Shown here: piece after piece, positions 35,105-47,159 of the stretch
Layout of the letters: every line of letters begins with the position of its first letter
Numbering within the stretch: the stretch's first letter is position 1
NCBI GenBank assembly: GCA_037974665.1
Contig: CM075778.1
Coordinates: 28,400,001-28,464,000, forward strand
Source of the DNA: Ehretia macrophylla
Lineage: Eukaryota > Streptophyta > Magnoliopsida > Boraginales > Ehretiaceae
Direction of reading: 5' to 3'
DNA length: 64,000 bases
Notes under the pieces: generated by a model
Database searches by the model: none
The model's input: the letters and a program-made list of their open reading frames with translations, nothing else
What the model was told of the DNA's origin: nothing
Made by a program: the position numbers and the translations under genes

Positions 35105-35907
35105 TTTTATTGGGGCATACAAGTATGGAAAATTTCTCATATTGGGAATTTGGCTTTTAGCTATAAAATAAAAAGTGAACCCTATATGTAAGGTTATATA
35201 TTTTGTGAGAAGTGTCAAAATGTCAAATTTCGGGGAGAAGCACCTTCCCTAAGTATGTTGTTAGGATAATTCAGAGTAATAATGCATAATAAACGAGAAA
35301 TTTAAATGGACACAGATTTTATGTGGTTCGGCCTAAGCCTATATCCACGGGTAGTAGGAGAATAACTTCACTATGATGATAAAATAGTACAAGAGAAACC
35401 CTCTTACAACGCCTCACCAATTTTCTCGTGTATGCAATCAATATTTATTATACTTGATATAAGGACAAGAGATATATTTATAGGTAATCCTATCTCTTCT
35501 AGGTTATAGGCCTACATGCCCATTGAACACTACTAATAAATACGGCCCACTAATTCACCAAATCTCCACCTTAGACCGTATTTGCTCCAATCATCATACA
35601 TAATACAAAAATTTATTTTTTTCTCAAATATACTCCACCATATTTTTTAAAGTCCAACATTGTCCAACATAGGACAAACAGTCAATGACTTTTATCCAAC
35701 AACACTTCTAACAAAAGTTCTGCAACTCAAAAACTAATATTTTACAATTAGGCCAAACAGAGTCTAAATATTTTAAAATGTAAGAATCTTAATCCTAGTG
35801 GGATTAGCAATTGTGTTCTATAAATAGAACTACCTAGTTTGTGGGAAGTGTCACACACCACAAGGTAAGTGTACCATATTAGTTATACCAAAATTATATG
35901 TCATACC
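35105..35907 (+). repeat. 3' flank module of the intact FAR gene
   Basis: From 35301 it parallels 1-600. A possible poly(A) signal AATAAA lies at 35167-35172, 63 bp past the stop. The module is broken at 35907 by the gypsy insertion and resumes at 45851. No gene seen. Confidence 0.65.
35167..35172 (+). terminator. Possible FAR poly(A) signal
   Basis: AATAAA in an A-rich context 63 bp after the TAA. Plant signals are loose, so this is only a candidate. Confidence 0.35.
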
Positions 35908-38369
35908 TGTAACGCCCCGAACCCAACCTCATGCTAAAGTCTGGCTCGGACCCGTTACTCGGACAGAGTCTCCTCTGTACCAAGGACAAAACTGTTACCT
36001 GTAAATAGTCACTCAAGACATTTGAACTATAAACAACAACTTATCTTCTAATATCTCCAAAGCCAAACAAAATCACAAGGCCATTCGAGCCTTGGAACAA
36101 CAACAATCTACTTAAGCACACAAGCATGCGAAATAAGTTGGTTTTAGCCATAAGTAATTAGATACAATATAATTTAAGTTCCATATGTAGGACAATAAAC
36201 ACTCCAAGCATGCAAGAGAAAATAAAGTCTATAATCCATTATTACAATCCAACATCTTTCTCTAACATTCAAGTCTACAACTACTAAACATATACACAAG
36301 ACCCCAAGGTCTCAAAATACAATATTTAACATGAACTCCACACAAGTTGCACATAAGATCCACCTTAGCACACAAAGTCTCGGATTCTGATCTACGTGAA
36401 CTTCTTCTTCTTCTTCTACTTCTAACAGTTGGGGATTCACCTCAACTTCTCCTGAAACATTTCAAATGAGGAGCGAGCAACGAAGTTGCCCAGCGAGGGA
36501 GGTGATGCAACATACCAACGTGCAATATGATATGCAAATACAAGAAAACATATATAAGCCACATAAACCAACAAGATAATAAGCCAAGCAATTAATCACT
36601 TTTAAAAAGGATATGGTTCCACTTCCAAGTCTTCACTCATGAGCCACGAACCACGAGCATCACGAACATACCGGCAAACCCCAAACACCAACAATTGGGA
36701 TACTCCGGATGTATCCCGATCCTACGACCCTTTCTCCCGAGGTAGGTCCATGCCCAGCAGGTGAACCACGCCTCTGGGTAGTGGAGTATGCCTCAGCGAG
36801 AAATGGAATAGGCACCATGGTAGTCGAGGGAGCACGACAAGCCCGACGCCGCCCGTGTTTCTCGACGCTACCATGTCCGAAAAGGTTGCGCAACCCCGAG
36901 ACAAGTCACAAGCAATCAAGATATCACATAACACGTATGAGGGACGACAAAGTAGGCCGCCCTCACATATAAGCATGATTTAAGTTCACATAAGCACGAG
37001 AATAGCTTTAAGATTCTAAAAGAAGCAATCAACATAAATAATTCCCACAAGCTACTCAAATAGCTTAATTATATCCTAAATATTCAATACAAGATAATAC
37101 AATCCCACAACAAGTTCCAAATGCAACTAAAACGGCTAAAAACTACTTTTTTCCTTTCTTTAACCGAGTTTTCTTTCTCCTATGCGTGGTTCAAGATTTC
37201 CAAATCATATCCTAATCTTTCTATATTCCTAATTAAGCACAAAGACACCTTTTAGAATCCTAAAAACTCATTTTAGAGATAAAAGTTCGGGAAGGCCCCG
37301 AACGGGTTTGAACTACAACTATACTAACCGAACCCCATTTCCGCGAAACGAAAGCACCAAAGGTGCTTCCTTAGCTCAAGGATACCCGAATCAATGCCCA
37401 AACTTGCCCGGATTGCTTAACGAGAAAAGCCCCCTTTTTAAAGTCGGCTATTTATGCAATTAAGCTTGGTTTCGAACGATTCAACCTCACGTAGCTTTTC
37501 AACTAACTTCACTAGGGTCTAAAGCACCTAATTGAAGCCTCGATTCAAGCTAATTAGCAATTTTTCTCAAAACCCTAATTCTAGGCACTATTCATCATCT
37601 CTTTTGATCAATATATGCATTCAACCATAGAATCTTCTAACAAGCTATAAAAGTTAACTCTATAGGCATCAATAAACTCATAGTAAGCATTTATAACAAG
37701 TAGAGTAGCTATAATTAACAAATCAAGATTTTCAACATATAAGCAAAAACTTCAAATGCATAAATAATGTAACTCCCTCACAATTTTGAAGACAATGAAG
37801 CTTGTTGAAGACCCTAGGATGCTCAAAACCCTCCCAAGATCAAGCTAGGAGCTCAAGATGCAAGGTTGAAGAAGCAAAATCTTATCTTTTCTCTCCTAGA
37901 GGTGGTCGGCCATCTCAAGGGACATGGAGGTCATTTTTTCTTTTGTTTTGATGACAAGAATGAGCTTTTGTTTTAATTTTTATGAGTTGGTTTTTATTAT
38001 ATGTGGTGCATAATTAATAATCTAAGCTAATTAGTCTCAAAACTTGATCAACGAAGGCTAATTGCAATTACAAATGTTTTTAGTTGAAACTACCACTATT
38101 CTAACGTAACACTATTCAAAGGTCATGAAATCTATTTTCTAAACGCACTCTCCTAAACCTGAAAGTTCAAAACGAAAATTTCTCGGTTCCTTTTAAATGT
38201 CCTATGACCTAGAAAAAATTAAAAATCAAACTTTTAAAACAGTCGAAAATATTATGAATAGTAACCTCTAATAAAAACAATTAAGTAAGAAAGATGATGC
38301 ACGTAAAAATGCGCACATAGATATGCAACAGTTATAAATAAATTTATGGTAAAATTCTCGGGCGTCACA
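35908..38369 (-). repeat. Gypsy 3' LTR (left on + strand)
   Basis: 2462 bp, TG...CA. Open frames in it (for example 36660-36976, either strand) recur at the same place in the other LTR and are not genes. Confidence 0.95.
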
Positions 38370-38421
38370 CCCTCTCCCCCTTAAACTAATTGCGTCCTCA
38401 CAATTCTTACATGATTCGGAA

Positions 38422-38771
38422 AAGAGCTCCGGATACTTCTCTCTGATCTGATCTTCTCGCTCCCAAGTGGCATCTTCAACCCCATGATGATCTCAAAGAA
38501 CTTTTACCATAGGAATACTTTTAGTTCGAAGTTCCTGAATCTTTCGATCAACCACTCGAAGAGGTTTCTCAACATATGCTAAGGACTCATCAATCTCCAA
38601 TGGTTCTGGCTCAATGATATGCGACGGATCAGGGTTATATTTCCTCAACAGTGACACATGAAAAACATCATGAATCCGGCCCAAACTCGGAGGTAATGCC
38701 AATCTGTAAGCTAAATCCCCAACCTTCTCAGTGATTTCAAATGGGCCCACGTATCTAGGGCTAAGTTTACC
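38422..38771 (-). pseudogene. Gypsy integrase C-terminus and chromodomain
   Basis: In the same frame as the preceding piece after its stop: GPFEITEKVGDLAYRLALPP is the GPY/F module, HDVFHVSLLRKYNPDPSHII follows, then the start of a chromodomain (VDRKIQELRTKSIPMVKVL). A stop at 38493-38495 sits where such domains have a conserved Trp. The remaining codons (HHGVEDATWE) continue in frame beyond it. Chromodomains guide these elements to heterochromatin. Here the domain is interrupted. Confidence 0.82.
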
Positions 38772-41093
38772 TCATTTTCCGTGTCGAATCAGACCTTTGC
38801 GCGGAGAGACTTTCAAGAATACATGATCACCCTTAGAAAATACTAAGTCCCGTCGACGTCTATCAGCATAATTCTTCTGTCGACTCTGAGCTGTAAGCAT
38901 CATTTTCTTTATAAGTTTCACATTATCCACAATTTTGATCATCTCAGGAAGAATAGCGGGATCAACTGTTTTCATCTCACCTACCTCATCCCAATACAAC
39001 AGATACCTACATTTTTGCCCGTAAAGTGCTTCGTAGGGTGCCATGCCAATAGTAGCCTGATAACTGTTATTGTAAGCAAACTCTACTAAAGGTAGGTATT
39101 TCTCCCAATTCTTACCAAAATCCAGAACACAAGCTCTCAACATGTCTTCCAGTATCCTGATAGTCCTCTCTGACTGGCCATCCGTTTGCGGGTGATATGC
39201 AGTACTAAAACTCAAATTAGTCCCCAAAGCCTTTTGTAGTTTCTGCCAGAACTGTGATGTAAACCTGGGATCCCTGTCTGATACTATCTGAGATGGAACT
39301 CCATGTAGTCTCACAATATTTTCAACATATAGCTCGGCCAATTTATTAAGAGAATCTGTTTTCTTTGTAGCAATAAAATGTGAACTCTTCGTCAACTTGT
39401 CTACTACAACCCACATAGAATCATTACCTCGTAGTGATCTCGGCAAATCCGACACAAGGTCCATAGTAACCTGGTCCCATTTCCATACCGGAATCTCCAA
39501 TGGTTGCAACAATTCTGCCGGCCTCTGATGTTCTGCCTTAACTTTCTGACAAGTCAAACACTTAGCTACATAATCAGCTATCTCTCTCTTCATATTGTTC
39601 CACCGGAAGTTCTGTTTTAGATCTCTGTACATTTTAGTGCTTCCAGGATGAATTGTGTATTTTGAAGCGTGAGCCTCAGCAAGAATCTCATCTTTCACAG
39701 TCGAATCACTAGGAATGCAAATTCTATTCCTGTGCCTGAGAAATCCATCATCATGCAACTTAAAGTCGGACTCTCCCCCTTTTGACTTCTCTAAAAGCTT
39801 CAATAACTGAGAATCTGATTGTTGCGCTTCTCTGATTCTAGATAGCAATAGAGATTGGATTTGTAGGCTAGCAAATTGAATACCTGATCTAAAAGCCTCT
39901 GGTTTCCATGAACATAGCTCTTCCACAATCTCCCAGTCCTTGATTATCAAACTAGCCACAGAAGCTTTTCGGCTCAGTGCATCTGTAACAGTATTAACTT
40001 TTCCCGGCAAATAGCTAATGGTACAATTATAATCATTTAACAGTTCTAGCCAACGCCTTTGCCTCATATTCAGATCTTTTTGAGAAAACAGGTATTTTAA
40101 ACTTTTATGGTCAGTAAATATTTCAAATTTATTACCCCACAAATAATGACGCCATTTCTTCAAAGCAAAGACAACAGCTGCAAGCTCAAGATCATGTGTA
40201 GGATAATTGAGTTCATATGGTTTCAATTTCCTAGAGGCATATGCTATCACTTTACCATTTTGCATAAGAACACAACCCAAGCCTTCTTTCGAAGCATCAC
40301 TGTAAATCACCAAGTTTTCAATCCCCTCAGGCAAGGCAAGGATAGGTGCAGTGGTAAGTCTCTTTTTCAACTCCTGGAATCTGGCTTCACATTTATCATC
40401 CCAATTAAACACAGTTTTCTTCTGAGTTAATGTAGTCAAAGGTCCTGCAATCTTTGAAAAATCTTTAACAAATCGCCTATAATAGCCCGCTAATCCCAAG
40501 AAACTACGGACTTCCGTGATAGTTTCAGGTCTTTTCCACGACATAACCACCTCAATTTTAGTAGGATCAACAGATATTCCCTCCTGTGAAATGATATGAC
40601 CTAAAAAGGCAACCTGTTTCAACCAGAATTCGCATTTGCTAAATTTGGCAAACAATTTGTGTTCTTGCAGGGTTTGAAGTACAATTCTCAAATGTTCTTC
40701 ATGCTCTGACTCAGATTTAGAATACATTAATATATCATCAATAAAAATCACAACAAACTGATCAAGATAGGGTCGAAATACTCTCTGCATCAAATCAATA
40801 AAAGCGGCTGGAGCATTTGTCAAACCAAATGGTAGAACAACAAACTCATAATGGCCGTACTTGGTTCTAAATGCAGTCTTAGGAACATCCTCCTTCCGAA
40901 TCCTCAACTGATAATAACCTTGCCTCAAATCAAATTTTGAAAACACCACAGCACCCTGTAGCTGATCAAACAACTCCTCAATTAATGGCAAAGAATATTT
41001 ATTTTTCACCGTTACCTGATTAAGACCTCGATAATCAATGCACAAACACAGAGTACCGTCTTTCTTTTTCACAAATAACACGGAGCACCCCAC
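38772..41093 (-). pseudogene. Gypsy reverse transcriptase, RNase H and integrase
   Basis: A long open frame of 773 codons, N-terminus in the other frame. Reverse transcriptase: [25 protein letters not shown] and the catalytic [11 protein letters not shown] (FIDD for YVDD). RNase [23 protein letters not shown] and VTDALSRK. Integrase: zinc region [11 protein letters not shown]...CLTCQKVK, acidic sites [10 protein letters not shown] and [12 protein letters not shown], and [13 protein letters not shown] with the catalytic Glu. It stops at 38772-38774 just before the GPY/F motif. Catalytic residues are present, but the frame is not joined to its neighbours. Confidence 0.93.
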
Positions 41094-41800
41094 GGTGACG
41101 AACTAGGCTGAATAAAACCTTTCTCCAGTAAACCCTGTAGCTGAATTTTCAATTCTTGTAACTCAGGGGGAGACATTCTATACGGGGTTCTCGAGATAGG
41201 ATTAGTTCCCGGCAACAAGTCAATCACAAACTCAATCTCCCTATCAGGTGGTAACCCAGTCAACTCCTCAGGGAAAACCCCCGAAAACTCTTTTATAACA
41301 GGTACTTCATTCAATTTCAATTTATCTCCAGGCTGTTTAATTAAATAAGCTAAGTATGCATCATAACCCTTACTCAACATTTTAGTAGCTTTAATGGAAG
41401 ATATGATACGAGTCCCAGTAGACTTTCGACTCCCAGTTACTTTAACAACAGGTTGGTTAGGTACTTCTAAAGTTAAAACTTTCCCCCTACAGACCAAACA
41501 TGCATAATATCGCCCCAACCAATCCATCCCCAAGATAACTTCAAAGTCCCGAAATGGCATGATTATCAAGTCAATAGGATACATGCAACCCTCAATGCAA
41601 ATATTACAATCTTTACACACAGACTCCGTAACAAATTTAGTACCCATAGGATTACCTACTTCAATCACATACGGCAGTTTATCAACTTTTAATGTAGCAG
41701 ACTGTACACATGCAGGAGTAATGAATAAATGTGTAACCCCGGTGTCAATCAAAACTACTACTGGCTGACTATTAATAAGAAAAGTACCTTCCACCACCAC
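41069..41800 (-). pseudogene. Gypsy protease and start of reverse transcriptase
   Basis: Aspartic-protease region: VVVLIDTGVTHLFITP has DTG where Ser is usual after DTG-A (DTGVT here). VILGMDWLGRYYA follows, the conserved second block. The C-terminal part begins the reverse transcriptase (REIEFVIDLLPGTNPISRTP, then [17 protein letters not shown]). A one-base frameshift near 41080 interrupts it, and the rest is at 38772-41093. Confidence 0.88.
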
Positions 41801-41851
41801 TGTCGTCTCTGGAAGCTCCTCCTGGTCGAGTGCAAATACCCGTGCCTGACC

Positions 41852-42121
41852 TCATGGTACAGTAGCTGCTCCTGAATCTCTAGTCTGGGCACCCTGGCCT
41901 GAAGTCTGACCCTGACCATATTTAAACTTGGGACAATCTCTAACTCTGTGCTGATCACTACCACAACCTGTGCAACGGCCCAATTTTCTCCAACACTCAG
42001 CCTCTGTGTGGCCCTTACGGTTGCAATGAGTACACGGTAGATTTTTCCTAGTAGCAGCTCCTCCTGTAGGGGCCCTATAAGTAGATGTGGCAGAACTACC
42101 CTGCTGAGATCTAGCAGTCAC
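41852..42121 (-). pseudogene. Gypsy gag zinc-knuckle segment
   Basis: Holds CTHCNRKGHTEAEC (CX2CX4HX4C nucleic-acid-binding knuckle) and a second cysteine cluster CTGCGSDQHRVRDC, in Gln/Gly/Thr-rich sequence. It ends at a stop codon (41852-41854). The protease frame continues in phase beyond it, so a single nonsense change separates gag from pol. Confidence 0.85.
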
Positions 42122-42270
42122 TAGTCGGGTCTGTGACTGTCCCTGTGGCTGGCTCTGAGCTGGTCTCGGTTGTGATGTACCTGAACTGGTCCTGGATAGC
42201 TCTGGGTCTGCCTAGGCTGCTGAGTCTGAACAGGCTGCTGATACTGCCTCTGATAACCCTGACTCTGAGA

Positions 42271-43077
42271 CTAAAACTGACGTTTGCTTGACTGACTAGA
42301 CTGAGCTAACACATCTGCCTTACGTTTCTCATATCTCGATGCAGCCCTGACTACTGCAGCATAGTTCGGATAATCTTGCGAAGACAAATTAAGCATGATG
42401 TCACTCTTCAACCCTGTGATAAATCTCTGGATCTTCACATCTTCCGGCTGAACCAAAGCTGGCACATATCGAGATAGTCTCGTAAAGGTAGCCTCATACT
42501 GGTCTACAGTCATGTTCCCCTGTTTCAAAGCTATGAATTCATCCTGATGTCTCTCACGGGCTACAACCGATACATATTTATCTCGAAAATCACGAACAAA
42601 GTTAGCCCATACATGCTGAACCCTCTCGGCATCCCATTTCTCTCTAATAGTGAGCCACCACGCCTCGGCATCACCCTCCATTAAAAATGCAGCATAGGTA
42701 ATCTTTCTTTCATCGTTGCACTCAAGTATCGCAGCAACTTTCTCAAACTTACTCAACCACATCTCAGCTTTCATATCATCAGGCTCGCTGTAAAAACTAT
42801 ATGCTCCGTGATGCAGGAATTTATCAAACAAGTTACCTCCTGCAGTACCACTGCCCTCTGCTCTGGCAGCCTGACTACCCCAGCCGACACCTGTTGTACC
42901 CTGCTGAGCCACAAACTGAGTTATGGTATTCATTGCGGCGGCCATTGCGGCCAAAATCAGGGCATTACTCAGTTCCTGACCTTGCGGTACATCCCCGGCT
43001 GTCCCAGCACCTTGCCCCGATACATCCTGTCTAGGAGCTTTCTCCGGCTCTCTCCGTGGTCTACCTCGTCTTCTCAT
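42271..43077 (-). pseudogene. Gypsy gag, capsid part
   Basis: The ATG at 43077 gives MRRRGRPRREPEKAP; upstream codons begin only at TTG. The middle holds the retrotransposon gag domain (AEMWLSKFEKVAAILECND, AEAWWLTIREKW, VDQYEATFTRLSRYVP, then the basic ASRYEKRKADVL). The frame ends in a stop at 42271-42273, before the expected zinc knuckle, which lies in another frame at 41852-42121. Gag is therefore broken by a nonsense codon and a frameshift. Confidence 0.88.
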
Positions 43078-43370
43078 TACAATGCTAGAAGAACATAATA
43101 TTATAATAGGCAAATAAACTATGCAAAGATAATGTACACATTGTTTTCAAACATTTTACTCACATAAGAAATACATAAAACACTTAACAACATTTAATAC
43201 TAACTTTTCATATTCTCATCATGTCATGCTTTATCATTCCTTTTTATGCTAGCTTGTCTTTTATCTAAGTACTTAAACAATTAACAATCATATATTCATA
43301 TAATTCACTTTCGCATATAGACCACTACCCACATGCCAAGGAATTTAACCCGGCTTAAAGCATTCAAGTA

Positions 43371-43382
43371 GCTTTGATACCA
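43371..43382 (-). other. Gypsy primer-binding site
   Basis: The minus strand reads TGGTATCAAAGC, close to the initiator-Met tRNA 3' end used by many plant LTR elements, 7 nt inside the 5' LTR. Confidence 0.7.
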
Positions 43383-43389
43383 CCTAAAG

Positions 43390-45850
43390 TGTAACGCCCC
43401 GAACCCAACCCCACGCTAAAGTCAGACTCGGACCCGTTACTCGGACATAGTCTCCTCTATACCAAGGACAAAACTGTTACCTGTAAATAGTCACTCAAGA
43501 CATTTGAACTATAAACAAAAACTTATCTTCTAATATCTCCAAAGCCAAACAAAATCACAAGGCCATCCGAGCCTTGGAACAACAACAATCTACTTAAGCA
43601 CACAAGCATGCGAAATAAGTTGATTTTAGCCATAAGTAATTAAATACAATATAATCTAAGTTCCATATGTAGGACAATAAATACTCCAAGCATGCAAGAG
43701 AAAATAAAGTCTATAATCCATTATTACAATCCAACATCTTTCTCTAACATTCAAGTCTACAATTACTAAACATATACACAAGACCCCAAGGTCTCAAAAT
43801 ACAATATTTAACATGAACTCCATGCAAGTTGCACATAAGATCCACCTTAGCACACAAAGTCACGGATTCTAATCTACGTGAACTTCTTCTTCTTCTTCTA
43901 CTTCTAATAGTTGGGGATTCACCTCAGCTTCTCCTGAAACATTTCAAATGAGGAGTGAGCAACAAAGTTGCCCACCGAGGGAGGTGATGCAACATACCAA
44001 CGTGCAATATGATATGCAAATACAAGAAAACATATATAAGCCACATAAACCAACAAGATAATAAGTCAAGCAATTAATCACTTTTAAAAAGGATACGGTT
44101 CCACTTCCAAGTCTTCACTCATGAGCCACGAACCACGAGCATCACGAACATGCCGGCAAACCCCAAACACCAACAATTGGGATACTCCGGATGTATCCCG
44201 ATCCTCCGACCCTTTCTCCCGAGGTAGGTCCATGCCCAGCAGGTGAACCACGCCTCTGAGGTAGTGGAGTATGCCTCAGCGAGAAAGGGAATAGGCACCA
44301 TGGTAGTCGAGGGAGCACTATAAGCCCGATGCCGCCCGTGTTTCTCGACGCTACCATGTCCGAAAAAGTTGCGTAACCCCGAGACAAGTCACAAGCAATC
44401 AAGATATCACATAACACGTATGAAGGACGACAAAGTAGGCCGCCCTCACATATAAGCATGATATAAGTTCACATAAGTACGAGAATAGCTTTAAGATTCT
44501 AAAAGAAGCAATCAACACAAATAATTTCCACAAGCTACTAAAATAGCTTAATTATATCCTAAATATTCAATACAAGACAATACAATCCCACAACAAGTTC
44601 CAAATGCAACTAAAACGGCTAAAAACTACTTTTTCCCTTTCTTTAACCGAGTTTTCTTTCTCCTATGCGTGGTTCAAGATTTCCAAATCATATCCTAATC
44701 TTTCTATATTCCTAATTAAGCCCAAAGACACCTTTTAGAATCCTAAAAACTCATTTTAGAGACAAAAGTTCGGAAAGGCCCCGAACGGGTTTGAACTACA
44801 ACTATACTAACCGAACCCCATTTTTGCGAAACGAAAGCACCAAAGGTGCTTCTTTAGCTCAAGGATACCCGAATCAATGCCCAAACTTGCCCGGATTGCT
44901 TAACGAGAAAAGTCTCCTTTTTAAAGTCGGCTATTTATGCAATTAAGCTTGGTTTCGAACGATTCAACCTCATGTAGCTTTTCCATTAACTTCACTAGGG
45001 TCTAGAGCACCTAATTGAAGCCTCAATTCAAGTTAATTAGCAATTTTTCTTAAAACCCTAATTCTAGGCACTATTCATCATCTCTTTTGATCAATATATG
45101 CATTCAACCATAGAATCTTCTAACAAGCTATAAAACTTAACTCTATAGGCATCAATAAACTCATAGTAAGCATTTATAACAAGTAGAGTAGCTATAATTA
45201 ACAAATCAAGATTTTCAACATATAAGCAAAAACTTCAAATGCATAAATAATATAACTCCCTCACAATTTTGAAGACAAGGAAGCTTGTTGAAGACCCTAG
45301 GATGCTCAAAACCCTCCCAAGATCAAGCTAGGAGCTCAAGATGAAAGGTTGAAGAAGCAAAATCTCCTCTTTTCTCTCCTAGAGGTGGTCGGCCATCTCA
45401 ACGGACATGGAGGTCATTTTTTCTTTTGTTTTGATGACAAGAATGAGCTTTTGTTTTAATTTTTATGAGTTGGTTTTTATTATATGTGGTGCATAATTAA
45501 TAATCTAAGCTAATTAGTCTCAAAACTTGATCAACTAAGGCTAATTGCAATTACAAATGTTTTTACTTGAAACTAGCACTATTCTAACGTAACACTATTC
45601 AAAGGTCATGAAATCTATTTTCTAAACACTCTCCTAAGCCCGAAAGTTTAAAACGAAAATTTCTCGGTTCCTTTTAAATGTCCTATGACCTAGGAAAAAT
45701 TAAAAATCAAACTTTTAAAACAGTCGAAAATATTATGAATAGTAACCTCTAATAAAAATAATTAAGTAAGAAAGATGATGCACGTAGAAATGCGCACATA
45801 GATATGCAACAGTTATAAATAAATTTATGGTAAAATTCTTGGGCGTCACA
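43390..45850 (-). repeat. Gypsy 5' LTR (right on + strand)
   Basis: 2461 bp, nearly identical to 35908-38369. Many differences are C/T or G/A, as expected from decay of methylated cytosines. Confidence 0.95.
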
Positions 45851-46282
45851 ACACCTCTAGTCGGTGTGTAAAAGTCATGAGTGTAATCTTTTGAGTAGCA
45901 AAATATAATACTTTGTAGATGGAGAATAATTTATGTCATATTACATTAAAATAATATTATGTTCCTATATATTTATGTGCACAATCCTTTCAAAAATGCT
46001 ATCGTGTCGATGACATATGGTTAAGAATGATAGTGGGTGCTGATCAGTGAGGTGTTTAACTAGTTTTAGCTCCCCATATTTACCATTAGCATATTATTTT
46101 GTTAAAATGCGAATAATAGTCACAGTAACTAGTAGGCAGTAAAAATTTCATTGCAAAGGCAAAAGTAAGACACTATAGACATTGAGGTTAGTTAACTGAC
46201 TTTATGCAATTGAATATATTATTATAGGATTTCTTTAATAGGAGATATGAATCAATGTTAAAAAATATGTCTGTTAGAGATT
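45851..46282 (+). repeat. FAR 3' flank module, right of gypsy
   Basis: Continues the sequence interrupted at 35907 and ends with ATT (46280-46282), the left copy of the CACTA target duplication. Non-coding. Confidence 0.7.
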
Positions 46283-46790
46283 CACTACAAAAAAAAATTA
46301 AATTTTGCGAGAGACGGTTCCTCTCACCGTGCCGTCATAAATTCTAAATTTGCGACGGCACAGTGAGGAAAAACGTCCATCATACACAAGATTGTCACCA
46401 AAATCGTTCCCCTCACCAAACCGTCACCATTTTGGCGACGGCTGCCAAAATATTTTCATCCCGTCTCCAAATCCTCCGTCACCATGCCCTCGCCATCATT
46501 TTCCGTCTCTAGGCCGTCACTACAGTTGGCCATCACTGAGCCCTCGTCAACTAGAGCCGCCTCAAAACTATCACTAAATTTTCCATCGCCAAGCCCTCGC
46601 CAAGTTTTCCCTCACCCGGCTGTCACCAATGATTGTTGTCACCAATCACTTGCCAACTTAACCCCTCACGAAATTGTCACAAAAATTGTTGTCGCCAAAC
46701 CTTCGCCAACCTTTCCCTTCGCCAATCCGTCACTAACCCTTCCTTTCACCAAGCCCTCACCAAGTCCTTACTAACTTAACCATTCCATCT
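46283..46790. repeat. CACTA left subterminal repeats
   Basis: Many copies of CCGTCACC, CCCTCACC, CGCCAA and variants, giving Pro/Ser-rich false open frames (46350-46577, 46484-46774). No gene. Confidence 0.7.
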
Positions 46791-47044
46791 AATTTAAAGA
46801 GTCATAATTCCTTCAAAAAATTTTGAATATCATCCCAAATTGAACCTATTTGATATGTGAAATTCATTTCATATAATGCCGCAAATACGATATGCTATAT
46901 TTAATTAAAATAGAGACTGTTATTTAAAACTGTTACAAAAATAAATGTCTTGTATATGGTAGTGTATTAAATATCAAACTATAGGTTTAACATTATAACA
47001 AATTATTCTCCATTTTCATCACTAAGTGAAGATGAAGAATGTTG

Positions 47045-47159
47045 CTATTCAGGTTGACCACAGACTTTTGCATAGAGGACTTCCAACACTTCGTTTTGCT
47101 TCTTTATTTGTTGCTGAAGTTGATTGATTATCTGGCCCTGACTTTGTATTGTTTTTGTG
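47045..47159 (-). pseudogene. C-terminal coiled-coil piece of a CACTA gene
   Basis: A minus-strand frame reads QGQIINQLQQQIKKQNEVLE and ends ...YAKVCGQPE at a stop (47045-47047). It is Gln/Lys-rich and likely coiled coil, as at the C-terminus of the second CACTA-type plant transposase protein. It follows directly on the cut end of the TNP2 fragment but in another phase, so a deletion probably joined two element genes. Confidence 0.35.

Larger units (their letters stand above)
35908..45850 (-). mobile_element. Ty3/gypsy chromovirus (Tekay/Del-like), 9.9 kb, defective
   Basis: Bounded by 2462- and 2461-bp LTRs (35908-38369, 43390-45850) that start TGTAACGCCCCGAACC and end GGGCGTCACA. Flanks ATACC and ACACC are a 5-bp target duplication with one change. 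The other flank copies (near 595 and 14205) are uninterrupted there. It is transcribed leftward: the primer-binding site TGGTATCAAAGC is read on the minus strand at 43371-43382, and the polypurine tract adjoins the left LTR at 38370-38382. Gene order gag, protease, reverse transcriptase, RNase H, integrase, chromodomain fits chromoviruses. The LTRs differ by only a few percent by eye, so it is among the younger insertions. Confidence 0.95.

Noticed and set aside
36660-36976. Overlapping frames of 77-87 codons on both strands
   Set aside because: They lie in a gypsy LTR and recur at 44119-44459 with different lengths; no codon structure.
46350-46774. Pro/Ser-rich frames near the CACTA left end
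   Set aside because: Translation of CCGTCACC-type subterminal repeats, not a protein.
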